Shown here one piece after another: positions 1-6,271 of a DNA stretch of 9,611 nucleotides. Origin of the DNA: CAYURR01 sp964446745 (GTDB lineage: Bacteria > Bacillota > Clostridia > Lachnospirales > WQUN01); the NCBI GenBank assembly GCA_964446745.1, contig CAYURR010000116.1, forward strand, positions 1 to 9,611, in the 5' to 3' direction. The stretch's first letter is position 1, and every line of letters begins with the position of its first letter. The translations under genes were made by a program, and so were the position numbers. Below the pieces are notes generated by a model, which had not been told where the DNA came from, made no database searches, and worked only from the letters and a program-made list of their open reading frames with translations.

Positions 1-107
1 AAAGTATTCTAACACATTACAGGGAATTATTTCATGGATTTTAATTATATTTTTTGCAGAAATTAGAAATGGAAATCAAACCATTAAATCACAAAGAGGT
101 GAATTTT
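1..107 (+). other. Upstream region of the GH18 gene
   Basis: This AT-rich leader precedes the glycoside hydrolase gene. I see no confident sigma-A promoter: the A/T-rich run around 41-55 contains -10-like hexamers such as TATATT at 46-51, but nothing resembling TTGACA lies 16-18 bases before it. An open frame continues upstream to a TTG at 54, but it has no ribosome binding site and would put a charged 18-residue extension before a perfect signal peptide, so it is treated as untranslated leader. The promoter may lie before the window or use an alternative sigma factor. Confidence 0.4.
93..101 (+). promoter_or_regulatory. Ribosome binding site of the GH18 gene
   Basis: AAAGAGGTG is a close match to the anti-Shine-Dalgarno complement. 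The last G of GAGG (99) is 8 bases from the TTG at 108 and 14 bases from the ATG at 114. The spacing favours TTG 108 as initiator and argues against the TTG at 54 and the ATG at 69. Confidence 0.7.
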
Positions 108-1913
108 TTGAAAATGAAGTTTGTTAGTAAGATTGCGGGTTTGCTCGCGGGTGTCTTTGCATTGTCGGCGATGATACCGCAGCATGCATTCGCGCATGAC
201 TACGCAATGTCGTTCCTGTACGGCGGCACAGAAAAGCAATACAGCAACCACGTCAGCAGAACAGACAGTATCTTAAACACCGTCTCACCGGACTATTTCG
301 ACATCTACCCGGACGGTTCTTTAAACAGCACCAAGCTCGATGCCACATTCATTTCAAACATGCACGCGAAGGGTATAGCGGTCGTACCTTTTATCAGTAA
401 CCACTGGGATCGTGAGCTCGGCGTTAAGGCCTTGGATAACACCGAAGCCCTCACGGACCGCATAGCCGTATGCATCTACGCATACGACCTGGACGGTATC
501 AACATCGACATCGAAAACGTTTCGCATACGCACCGCGACGCGTATACCGAATTCGTCAGGACGTTGCGCCGTAAGCTGCCGGACAAGATGATCACGGTCT
601 CGGTAGCCGCAAATCCGTACGGATGGACGTTGGGCTGGCATGGCTCGTACGACTATGCACAGCTTGCGTTGTACAGCGATTACCTAATGATCATGTGCTA
701 CGACGAGCATTACATGGGTGGTTCGCCGGGCCCGATGTCCAGCGCGACATTTACCCAAAAGACCATTGAATATGCTCTGAAGTACACAAACCCCGACAAG
801 CTAGTATTGGGCGTGCCGTTCTTTGGACGCTACTGGCAGGAAGGCGAGGCGGTAGGCGGCTACGGCCTCACGATACAGGATATTGAAAACCTGATCGCAA
901 ACTACAACACCACCTACAAATATCACGCCGACAAGCAATCAGCAGAGCTGTTCTTGACGCTCACATCCGGAGAGGTCATGCCTAAGCTCTGGGGCGGTCG
1001 TGTACTGACACCGGGCAATTACGATATCTGGTATGACGATACTACCGCGTTCCGCTATAAAATGAAGATGGTGGACCAATACGGTCTGCACGGTTCGGGC
1101 AGCTGGGCATTGGGTCAGGATACGAGCGGCATATGGTCAGTATATGCGGAATATAAGACTACAGCTACAACACCCACACCGACACCGACCACCGCACCCA
1201 CGGCTACACCAGCGCCGACTGTGACTCCGGCTCCAACCGTAACACCGGCACCGACCACAGCACCTACAGCCACACCCGCACCGACCATAACACCGGTTCC
1301 GACCGAGGCTCCCACCGAAGCCCCGACCTGGACACCCAAGCCGAAGCCTACAAAGAAGCCGACGGGCAAGCCAAATGCCGCTATGGTCGAGGACGTTATC
1401 GAGATGGGTTGGTTTACGACCTCGGAATACAGCGGCGAGCGTGCGCTCACTCGTGGCGCAGCCATCAAGTTATTGATGCGCATGGCGACCATGCTGCCGG
1501 ACAAGAACGATGGCGCAGTATATTTCAATGACATCGACGGTCATGACGGCGAAGCTCTCATCAACAAGGCCGGCGCGTACGGCATCCTGAAGCCTGACAA
1601 GAATGGCAGAGCCAATCCGAACGCCCCGATCACAAAGGCTGAGTTTGCGATATATGTAGACAGATTGTTCGATCTGCCGGACACCGTAAACTTTGACAAC
1701 CATATCGCAAAGGACGTTTCGAAGACGCTCGGCGGCGAGAAATACTATGCGATAACGAAATATCTCGAGCACGAGGTGCTCTATACTGACGATAACGGTA
1801 ACTTCCATCCGAATGCCCAGATGACGATGGAGGAGGCAGCGCTTGTAGCATACAGGCTCATCGGCGCAGGCATAAAGTACACCCAGGTCCCAAAGATAAT
1901 GATGCCGAGATAG
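108..1913 (+). CDS. Secreted GH18 family glycoside hydrolase with Pro/Thr linker and SLH repeats
   Basis: Predicted secreted beta-N-acetylhexosaminidase/chitinase-fold enzyme held on the cell surface. With the TTG start at 108 it has 601 residues; the ATG at 114 would remove two. Residues 1-29 form a signal peptide (Lys-rich start, hydrophobic core, cleavage after AFA). Residues about 30-350 are the GH18 barrel. The active-site signature DGINIDIE is at 129-136, with E136 the expected catalytic acid and D134 its partner; the second position of the DxxDxDxE pattern is Asn132, a variant I associate with the spore-lysin-like YaaH/YdhD branch. Further conserved pieces are YDEHY (198-202) followed by SPGP, and VLGVPFFGRYW near 233-243. 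Residues 351-422 are a Pro/Thr/Ala linker ending Lys-rich. Residues 423-601 hold two recognisable SLH repeats and a weaker first one, with LTRG, ITKAE and MTMEE where TRAE motifs are expected. SLH repeats normally bind secondary cell-wall polysaccharide. No LysM domain is seen. The substrate (peptidoglycan, chitin or another GlcNAc glycan) is not decided by sequence. Confidence 0.9.
   Translation: MKMKFVSKIAGLLAGVFALSAMIPQHAFAHDYAMSFLYGGTEKQYSNHVSRTDSILNTVSPDYFDIYPDGSLNSTKLDATFISNMHAKGIAVVPFISNHWDRELGVKALDNTEALTDRIAVCIYAYDLDGINIDIENVSHTHRDAYTEFVRTLRRKLPDKMITVSVAANPYGWTLGWHGSYDYAQLALYSDYLMIMCYDEHYMGGSPGPMSSATFTQKTIEYALKYTNPDKLVLGVPFFGRYWQEGEAVGGYGLTIQDIENLIANYNTTYKYHADKQSAELFLTLTSGEVMPKLWGGRVLTPGNYDIWYDDTTAFRYKMKMVDQYGLHGSGSWALGQDTSGIWSVYAEYKTTATTPTPTPTTAPTATPAPTVTPAPTVTPAPTTAPTATPAPTITPVPTEAPTEAPTWTPKPKPTKKPTGKPNAAMVEDVIEMGWFTTSEYSGERALTRGAAIKLLMRMATMLPDKNDGAVYFNDIDGHDGEALINKAGAYGILKPDKNGRANPNAPITKAEFAIYVDRLFDLPDTVNFDNHIAKDVSKTLGGEKYYAITKYLEHEVLYTDDNGNFHPNAQMTMEEAALVAYRLIGAGIKYTQVPKIMMPR
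1158..1373 (+). repeat. Degenerate Pro/Thr-rich linker repeat within the GH18 gene
   Basis: The DNA repeats imperfect units encoding PTxTPAPT-type sequence (for example TVTPAPT twice in a row, and TAPTATPAPT twice). It codes for a flexible extracellular linker of about 72 residues between the catalytic and SLH domains, a common design in clostridial surface enzymes. The last part changes to Glu/Trp then Lys/Pro (EAPTEAPTWTPKPKPTKKPT). Codons vary between units, so this is an old, protein-level repeat rather than a recent DNA expansion. Confidence 0.85.
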
Positions 1914-1939
1914 AACGCAACACTCATTTAATTGGCCGT

Positions 1940-1958
1940 AACTTTCTTATGAACTTTC
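1940..1958 (+). repeat. Two AACTTTC direct repeats upstream of the regulator promoter
   Basis: AACTTTC occurs at 1940-1946 and again at 1952-1958, a 12-bp period, ending two bases before the predicted -35 box. The location would suit an activator or repressor site, possibly autoregulatory. The sequence is AT-rich and short, so chance is a real alternative. Confidence 0.25.
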
Positions 1959-1959
1959 A

Positions 1960-1988
1960 TTGATTTTAGACTATGCGGATGTTATGAT
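1960..1988 (+). promoter_or_regulatory. Predicted sigma-A promoter of the YesN-like regulator
   Basis: TTGATT (1960-1965) and TATGAT (1983-1988) are separated by 17 bases, matching the sigma-70/sigma-A consensus at 4 of 6 and 5 of 6 positions. Transcription would begin near 1995, giving a leader of about 20 nt that carries only the ribosome binding site. It implies that the regulator can be transcribed independently of the hydrolase gene upstream. Confidence 0.55.
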
Positions 1989-2001
1989 GATTTCGGAAAA
2001 A

Positions 2002-2007
2002 CGGAGG
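2002..2007 (+). promoter_or_regulatory. Ribosome binding site that sets the regulator start
   Basis: CGGAGG lies only one base before the ATG at 2009 but seven bases before the ATG at 2015. The spacing strongly favours 2015, which gives an N-terminus (MLHILLADAN) beginning directly with the first receiver beta strand. Confidence 0.75.
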
Positions 2008-2014
2008 TATGTAC

Positions 2015-3646
2015 ATGCTACACATTTTGCTTGCCGACGCAAACACCGACAATTTGAATAACATCCGCAATTTTATTAAGGGGTCGTTTGCTGATATAAA
2101 GGTTTCGGGCGCATTATCCGACATGTCGAAGCCTTTTATAAAGGCCATCGCAACCACAAAGCCCGACCTAGTTCTCGCCGACATACGCTTCTTCGGTCCG
2201 GCGGGTATAGGTGTTATAAAGGATGTAAACGATTATTATCCGGATGTGCGGTTTATACTCTATGGCTCCCATGCCGACAGCGATTATATGAACCTCGCAC
2301 GGGATTTCGGCGTACTGGATTTTATGTATCGCCCGATAAAGCCCACGGATCTGAGCCGCTGCCTGCACGCCGCGATAACGCATTTTCGCCGTATGGAAAC
2401 CGAGAGACGCGAGGCCGAGGCTATCGAAACAGGCTTTAGGGACATGACAAATGTATATCGCAACATATTCCTGACGAACCTGCTGCTCGGTAATATCGAT
2501 AACGAGCGCGAGATCGGTTACTCGCTTTCGCATTTCGGCATATCGCTCGGCGAGGTTATAGGGGTGCTTGTCATAAGGGTCGACCACTTCAGGGAATACG
2601 CGCTCTCGTCCGATGAAAAGGAAAAGCAGATGCTCTCATATAAAATGGCACTCATAGCTAGCGAGAAATCCGCCTCCTACAAGTGCCATACGGCTATATC
2701 TTCATTCAATTCGGTAAATGTATTAATCTCAGGCACGCCGGATCAGATGAACCTCGAGCGATTGATAAACCTCTGCGAGGGTATCAAGGATGACATCACG
2801 ATGCGTGTAAAGATGCCCGTCACGATCGGTATCGGCAAAACCACCGACCGGATATCGGAGATAGGCGTGTCCTACAGGCAGGCCTTAGGTGCGTTACGTT
2901 ACCGTATCCACATGGGTTACAACTCTGTGATACCGATACATTTTGTGGAGCCCGATAACGTGATCACCTACGTGTATCCTTATGAAAAGGAAAACATCCT
3001 CACATATACGGCCACAATCGGCGAATACGAGCTCTGCGAGCGTTTGATAAACGAAATATTCGATTCGCTGCGCCGCTGCGGCGAGCTGCCGGAGTTTTTC
3101 ATTTCGAAGCTTATAACAAACATCATCATCTCGATCAGTCGTTACATGAGCGAGCAGAATATCACGCTGAGCGCAAAATTCACGGAGATATTCCCATCGA
3201 GGGCCGCGCTCGAGCTCAAGGACATAGATGCGGCATACGCGTTTCTGACGCAGAGCATCGGGCAGTTTTGCGAATACATGGTCGCATACCGTGAAGAGGT
3301 CGATCTGAAGCGCCTAAACGACGCGAAGAAATATATCTCAGAGCATTACTTCGAATCCTTCTCGCTGCAGAAGATCGCATACAACGTAAAGACCACACCG
3401 GAACTCATCAACCACCTATTCACATCAAAAGAACGCCGTACTCTGTTTGAATACACGATGGATTACCGGCTCACCGAGGCCAAGCGTTTAATCCGCGAGC
3501 AGGATACCCCGGACGACATCGTCGCAATAAAAGTCGGTTATGACGACGTGCGACACTTCAAAAGTGTGTTTAAGCAGCACGTGGGCGTCACAACCGACGA
3601 TTACCGCGCTCAGTTAGCCGCGTTTGAAAAGGCCAAGTATATGTAG
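2015..3646 (+). CDS. YesN-like response-regulator-type transcription factor with degenerate receiver and AraC domain
   Basis: Cytoplasmic transcription factor of 543 residues. Residues 1-125 form a receiver (REC) fold, with the probable phospho-acceptor D56 in LVLADIR. The rest of the active site is eroded: the acidic pair is reduced to D8-A9, the conserved Ser/Thr position is Tyr83 (YGS), and the invariant Lys is Arg106 (FMYRPIKP, normally YLLKPI). Residues about 140-330 resemble the GGDEF-like middle region of YesN proteins, including VTIGIGKTTDRISEIGVSYRQALGALRYR; no intact GGDEF motif is seen. Residues about 434-535 are an AraC-type double helix-turn-helix, ending in the conserved pattern VGYDDVRHFKSVFKQHVGVTTDDYR. 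The first half is atypical, with SKERRT replacing the usual KKETGKT. YesN proteins normally pair with a YesM-type kinase and often control sugar use, but no kinase is adjacent. It lies 101 bp after the hydrolase gene on the same strand, with its own predicted promoter. A link to the hydrolase is only suggested by position. Confidence 0.85.
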   Translation: MLHILLADANTDNLNNIRNFIKGSFADIKVSGALSDMSKPFIKAIATTKPDLVLADIRFFGPAGIGVIKDVNDYYPDVRFILYGSHADSDYMNLARDFGVLDFMYRPIKPTDLSRCLHAAITHFRRMETERREAEAIETGFRDMTNVYRNIFLTNLLLGNIDNEREIGYSLSHFGISLGEVIGVLVIRVDHFREYALSSDEKEKQMLSYKMALIASEKSASYKCHTAISSFNSVNVLISGTPDQMNLERLINLCEGIKDDITMRVKMPVTIGIGKTTDRISEIGVSYRQALGALRYRIHMGYNSVIPIHFVEPDNVITYVYPYEKENILTYTATIGEYELCERLINEIFDSLRRCGELPEFFISKLITNIIISISRYMSEQNITLSAKFTEIFPSRAALELKDIDAAYAFLTQSIGQFCEYMVAYREEVDLKRLNDAKKYISEHYFESFSLQKIAYNVKTTPELINHLFTSKERRTLFEYTMDYRLTEAKRLIREQDTPDDIVAIKVGYDDVRHFKSVFKQHVGVTTDDYRAQLAAFEKAKYM

Positions 3647-3663
3647 GTATAAAGGCTTATACC
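3646..3663. terminator. Inverted repeat between convergent genes (weak bidirectional terminator candidate)
   Basis: GGTATAA and TTATACC form a perfect 7-bp stem with a 4-base loop (AGGC). The stem takes in the last base of the regulator's TAG stop and the whole TAA stop of ddh, which read toward each other with only 10 bases between them. The stem is A/T-rich and neither strand has a following U-tract, so it is not a canonical intrinsic terminator. It is the only structure seen where both transcripts should end. Confidence 0.35.
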
Positions 3664-4550
3664 AAATGCTTGATTAAAGCCTCTCTGTCTCCCGGTAGCA
3701 GATCGATCACGGGGATCTCTATCATCGTATATGCGCCGGGTTGTTGCTTCAACGAAGCCCTCGCGCATGCTGCCATGACCTGTGCCGTGAGTGCGGGGTT
3801 ATTGATCTTCATATTGAACTCAAACAACTGGTTATGCGTCTTGCCCGACACGCCCTTGCGTTGCATGCAGACACCATGACCCATATCGATAAGGCCGTCC
3901 GCGTTATCCACCTTGATGACATGTGTCTCGTCATGGATGAAATACGGATCGGTCTTTATCTTTTTCTCGACCTCTTCAAAGTTTGCGCCGTCAGCCAACT
4001 GTACATAGACCATACGCCTGTGTACGCCCGTGCCGAGCGGTATCGTCATGGATATCGCATTCTCGACACCCTCGACGGCCCTGACCGCAACCGAATGGCC
4101 CATGCTCATGCCGGGGCCGAAGTTTGTATATGTGATACCCTTAGGTGCGCAGGCTTCCATCAGCGTACGTACAACCGAGTCACTGCCCGGATCCCAGCCC
4201 GCAGAAATCACCGAGACCGCGTTGTGCTTCTTTCCGATTGCATCGAGGTTGCTGCGCAATTCCCAGATCGCCGTATGGATGTCAAAGCTGTCGACCGTGT
4301 TGATACCGCGCGCTAAAAATTCCGCCGCAGTCTGCTCGACCTGTCGCGTCGGTGTGCACAACAGCGCAACGTCCGCATCCGCGAAGTCGTCGATATTCTC
4401 CGATACCTTTACGCCGATCGATGCGTCCGGCCTGTTCTTTGCGCCTTTGCGCAGATAAATCCCCGCAAGCTCCATATCCGGTGCTTCGTTGACCGCGTCT
4501 ACCGCGTACTTACCGATGTTTCCGTAACCTACCACTATTACCTTTATCAT
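3657..4550 (-). CDS. ddh: meso-diaminopimelate D-dehydrogenase, type II
   Basis: NADPH-dependent enzyme (EC 1.4.1.16) that reductively aminates L-2-amino-6-oxopimelate (tetrahydrodipicolinate) to meso-diaminopimelate in one step, bypassing the succinylase or acetylase branches of lysine and peptidoglycan precursor synthesis. The Rossmann motif GYGNIG is at residues 8-13. Family landmarks are SAGWDPGSDS (116-125), FGPGMSMGHSVAV (144-156), THNQ (238-241), NPALTAQ (251-257) and a C-terminal PGAYTMIEIPVIDLLPGDRE. At 297 residues it is shorter than Corynebacterium-type enzymes (about 320). Length and motifs match the type II group represented by Symbiobacterium thermophilum, known for broader 2-keto acid tolerance. 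The ATG overlaps the ftsY stop as ATGA, and GAGGAGG (4558-4564) lies 7 bases upstream, so it is probably translationally coupled as the last gene of the smc-ftsY operon. DapB was excluded by the SAGWDPG and GMSMGHS motifs. Confidence 0.93.
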   Translation of the reverse strand: MIKVIVVGYGNIGKYAVDAVNEAPDMELAGIYLRKGAKNRPDASIGVKVSENIDDFADADVALLCTPTRQVEQTAAEFLARGINTVDSFDIHTAIWELRSNLDAIGKKHNAVSVISAGWDPGSDSVVRTLMEACAPKGITYTNFGPGMSMGHSVAVRAVEGVENAISMTIPLGTGVHRRMVYVQLADGANFEEVEKKIKTDPYFIHDETHVIKVDNADGLIDMGHGVCMQRKGVSGKTHNQLFEFNMKINNPALTAQVMAACARASLKQQPGAYTMIEIPVIDLLPGDREALIKHLV

Positions 4551-5500
4551 GCTGTTTCCTCCTCAGATTCTTTATTGAATAACGCCTTGGAAAATTCCTC
4601 TGCGTTGAATTCACCTATGTCGTCTATACCCTCACCCATGCAGATATAACGCACGGGTATCTTTAGTTCGTTGCCGATCGTGATCACGATGCCGCCCTTT
4701 GCGGTGCCGTCCATCTTCGAGAGCACGATGCCCGTGACATCCGCGACCTCCGAAAACAGCTTGGCTTGCTGCATCGCGTTCTGTCCCGCATTCGCGTCAA
4801 TTACGAGCAGAACCTCCTGCTTGGCCTCCGTAAACTGTGTATCTACTATGCGGTAGATCTTTCGCAGTTCTTCCATCAGGTTCTTCTTGTTCTGGAGCCT
4901 ACCCGCCGTATCGCAGATCAATACATCCACGTTACGTGCCTTTGCGGCCTGCACCGCATCGTATATGACCGCCGCCGGATCGGAATTCTCTTGGTGCCGT
5001 ATCATCGTTACATCATTGCGTTCGCACCAGACCTGCAGCTGGTCGATAGCCGCCGCTCTGAACGTATCCGCCGCACCCACGAGTACCTTTTTACCCTGAT
5101 CCTTGTACATCTTTGTGAGCTTGCCTATCGACGTGGTCTTGCCCGCGCCGTTTACTCCGATCACAAGGATAACGGTCGGGCCATGTGCCGCGAGGACGCT
5201 TCCGAATCCCGCTCCATTTCCCTCTTGCGCCGCGGTCAAAATCTTTGAGATCTCGTCAGCGAGTAGCTCCTTCACCTTCTCGGTGTCCGAAGCCTTCTCC
5301 TTTTTTACCCTATCCTTTAAGGCCGTGATGATATCGGACGCGGTATTCGCACCGATATCCGCCATGATCAAAACCTCTTCGAGCTCGTCGTACAGCTCAT
5401 CGCTCACGGTCGAATAACCCGTAAACACATTCTCTATGCTCTCAACGATATTCTTTCGCGTATTCGACAGCCCGTCCAGAAGCTTTTTGAAAAAGCCCAT
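4547..5500 (-). CDS. ftsY: Signal recognition particle receptor FtsY
   Basis: SRP-family GTPase that docks ribosome-nascent-chain-bound SRP (Ffh with its RNA) at the membrane for co-translational insertion. It has 317 residues and begins with the amphipathic membrane-targeting sequence MGFFKKLLDGL, without the long acidic A domain of E. coli FtsY, as is usual in Firmicutes. The helical N domain covers about 20-90. The G domain has the P-loop GVNGAGKTT (115-123), the insertion-box motif DTFRAAA (145-151), DTAGR (197-201), SKMDG (261-265, a variant of TKLDG) and GG at 269-270. The start is fixed by the conserved N-terminus although the ribosome binding signal is imperfect: GAGG lies only 2 bases before the ATG, and AAGGGG lies 11 bases before. 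It normally follows smc directly, but here a two-gene cassette intervenes. Its stop overlaps the ddh start. Confidence 0.97.
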   Translation of the reverse strand: MGFFKKLLDGLSNTRKNIVESIENVFTGYSTVSDELYDELEEVLIMADIGANTASDIITALKDRVKKEKASDTEKVKELLADEISKILTAAQEGNGAGFGSVLAAHGPTVILVIGVNGAGKTTSIGKLTKMYKDQGKKVLVGAADTFRAAAIDQLQVWCERNDVTMIRHQENSDPAAVIYDAVQAAKARNVDVLICDTAGRLQNKKNLMEELRKIYRIVDTQFTEAKQEVLLVIDANAGQNAMQQAKLFSEVADVTGIVLSKMDGTAKGGIVITIGNELKIPVRYICMGEGIDDIGEFNAEEFSKALFNKESEEETA

Positions 5501-5519
5501 TACCTCATCAACCCCTTAG

Positions 5520-6005
5520 CTATGCTTCATTGTTGTTATGTAAGACCATATTGTACAAAGCCCCATTAATCCATATCCCATTATGAATAAGCATATCCAA
5601 TAACGGCTTCATATTTTTAACGATCCCTTTTTCCTTTGCCAATTGTAATAGCCCTATGGTACCTATTATCTTTTGATTGTTGGCCTGAGCAATCCTGCGG
5701 GCCTTTTTTTCATCGATTAATAATAAATCTGCATTAATCTCGTTAGCGAGTACGATCGTTTCGGCCTCTCCGTAGTCGAGCTGCGAACGTAATAAATTGA
5801 CAGCCAACTTATTCGTGACATCCTTAACCCTTATATACTTGGTTTTATCTATCACATCACATCCTGCCATGCCCCTACCGTAAATAGATATCTCCTCGTA
5901 CACGGCCCTCGGCACAGAGATTTCGGCAAATAGCTGTTTAATCAATTGCAACATACCGATTTTGTATAAACTTAAGATAGGTGTTGTATTCGAGACTACA
6001 ATCAT
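5520..6005 (-). CDS. DUF3368 family PIN-like protein, predicted toxin
   Basis: 161-residue member of the DUF3368 branch of PIN-domain proteins, predicted Mg2+-dependent ribonucleases and toxins of type II toxin-antitoxin pairs. The opening VVSNTTPILSLYKIG is characteristic and places Asn6 where many PIN proteins have the first metal-binding Asp. Other likely active-site acids are E38 (in VPRAVYEEI), E80/E82 (in DYGEAETIVLA) and D98 (in LLLIDEKKAR). The family block IIGTIGLLQLAKEKGIV is at 113-129. The full C-terminus is present, so the gene looks intact. It overlaps the upstream UPF0175 gene as ATGA and has its own AAAAGAGG (6013-6020), 7 bases from the ATG. GC is about 36% in the 240 bases counted, far below the flanking genes, which suggests horizontal origin. 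The family assignment is firm; toxicity is inferred from family and pairing. Confidence 0.87.
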   Translation of the reverse strand: MIVVSNTTPILSLYKIGMLQLIKQLFAEISVPRAVYEEISIYGRGMAGCDVIDKTKYIRVKDVTNKLAVNLLRSQLDYGEAETIVLANEINADLLLIDEKKARRIAQANNQKIIGTIGLLQLAKEKGIVKNMKPLLDMLIHNGIWINGALYNMVLHNNNEA

Positions 6006-6271
6006 ATCTTAACCTCTTTTATCGTCTCGCAGTCTTCAAAGTAGTCCTCTACATCGTAATTCAAAGGGATTTGCTTATCACCTACGAGCTCAAAGAAACC
6101 GGTCTTATCCATTCCGGAGAGCTCGGCTGCTTTACCAAAAGACAGAATGCGTTCCTTGAATAAATATATAGCCAAATATGTCTTGATCGTTGACTGCGCC
6201 TTGGATTCGGAAATATTTGCAGCACTCATGATATCCTTTGGTAAATCCACCTGGATGCTTACTGTGTCCAT
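6002..6271 (-). CDS. UPF0175 family protein, predicted antitoxin
   Basis: 89-residue small protein of UPF0175, a family repeatedly found upstream of DUF3368 PIN proteins and predicted to be the antitoxin and DNA-binding autoregulator. Residues 1-20 (VSIQVDLPKDI) look like the beta strand and start of a ribbon-helix-helix-type N-terminus. Residues 34-72 carry the family core: LAIYLFKERILSFGKAAELSGMDKTGFFELVGDKQIPLNY, with a helix-turn-helix-like part at about 43-65. The acidic tail (DVEDYFEDCE) is typical. The ATG shares one base with the smc stop (TAATG), and AGGAGG (6278-6283), inside the last codons of smc, lies 6 bases upstream. Expression is therefore probably coupled to smc translation. 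No promoter of its own was identified, although one could lie inside the end of smc. GC is about 42%, below its neighbours. Confidence 0.87.
   Translation of the reverse strand: MDTVSIQVDLPKDIMSAANISESKAQSTIKTYLAIYLFKERILSFGKAAELSGMDKTGFFELVGDKQIPLNYDVEDYFEDCETIKEVKI

Larger units (their letters stand above)
5520..6271 (-). other. Low-GC toxin-antitoxin cassette inserted between smc and ftsY
   Basis: These 752 bases comprise the UPF0175 and DUF3368 genes and nothing else. Hand counts give 162 G/C in 420 sampled bases (39%), against 103 in 180 (57%) sampled from ftsY and smc. The edges coincide with the smc stop codon and end 19 bases before ftsY. I saw no terminal inverted repeats, target-site duplication or recombinase, so the mode of entry is unknown. 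Confidence 0.55.

Noticed and set aside
54..107. Longer N-terminus for the GH18 protein from TTG 54 or ATG 69
   Set aside because: There is no ribosome binding site before either codon, and the extension would bury a standard signal peptide; AAAGAGGTG at 93-101 points to 108.
1158..1373. CRISPR-like or microsatellite repeat
   Set aside because: The units are short, in frame, imperfect at DNA level and encode a Pro/Thr linker; there are no spacers of constant length.
1914..1959. Intrinsic terminator after the GH18 gene
   Set aside because: Only a 5-bp ATGAA/TTCAT stem with a 2-base loop is present (1949-1960), too weak and without a U-tract.
3741..4458. + strand open frames opposite ddh
   Set aside because: The opposite strand encodes a complete diaminopimelate dehydrogenase with all family motifs; the + frames show no recognisable protein.
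5520..6271. Insertion sequence or integron cassette as the carrier of the small gene pair
   Set aside because: No transposase, integrase, terminal inverted repeats or flanking duplication could be seen; only the composition and position suggest acquisition.
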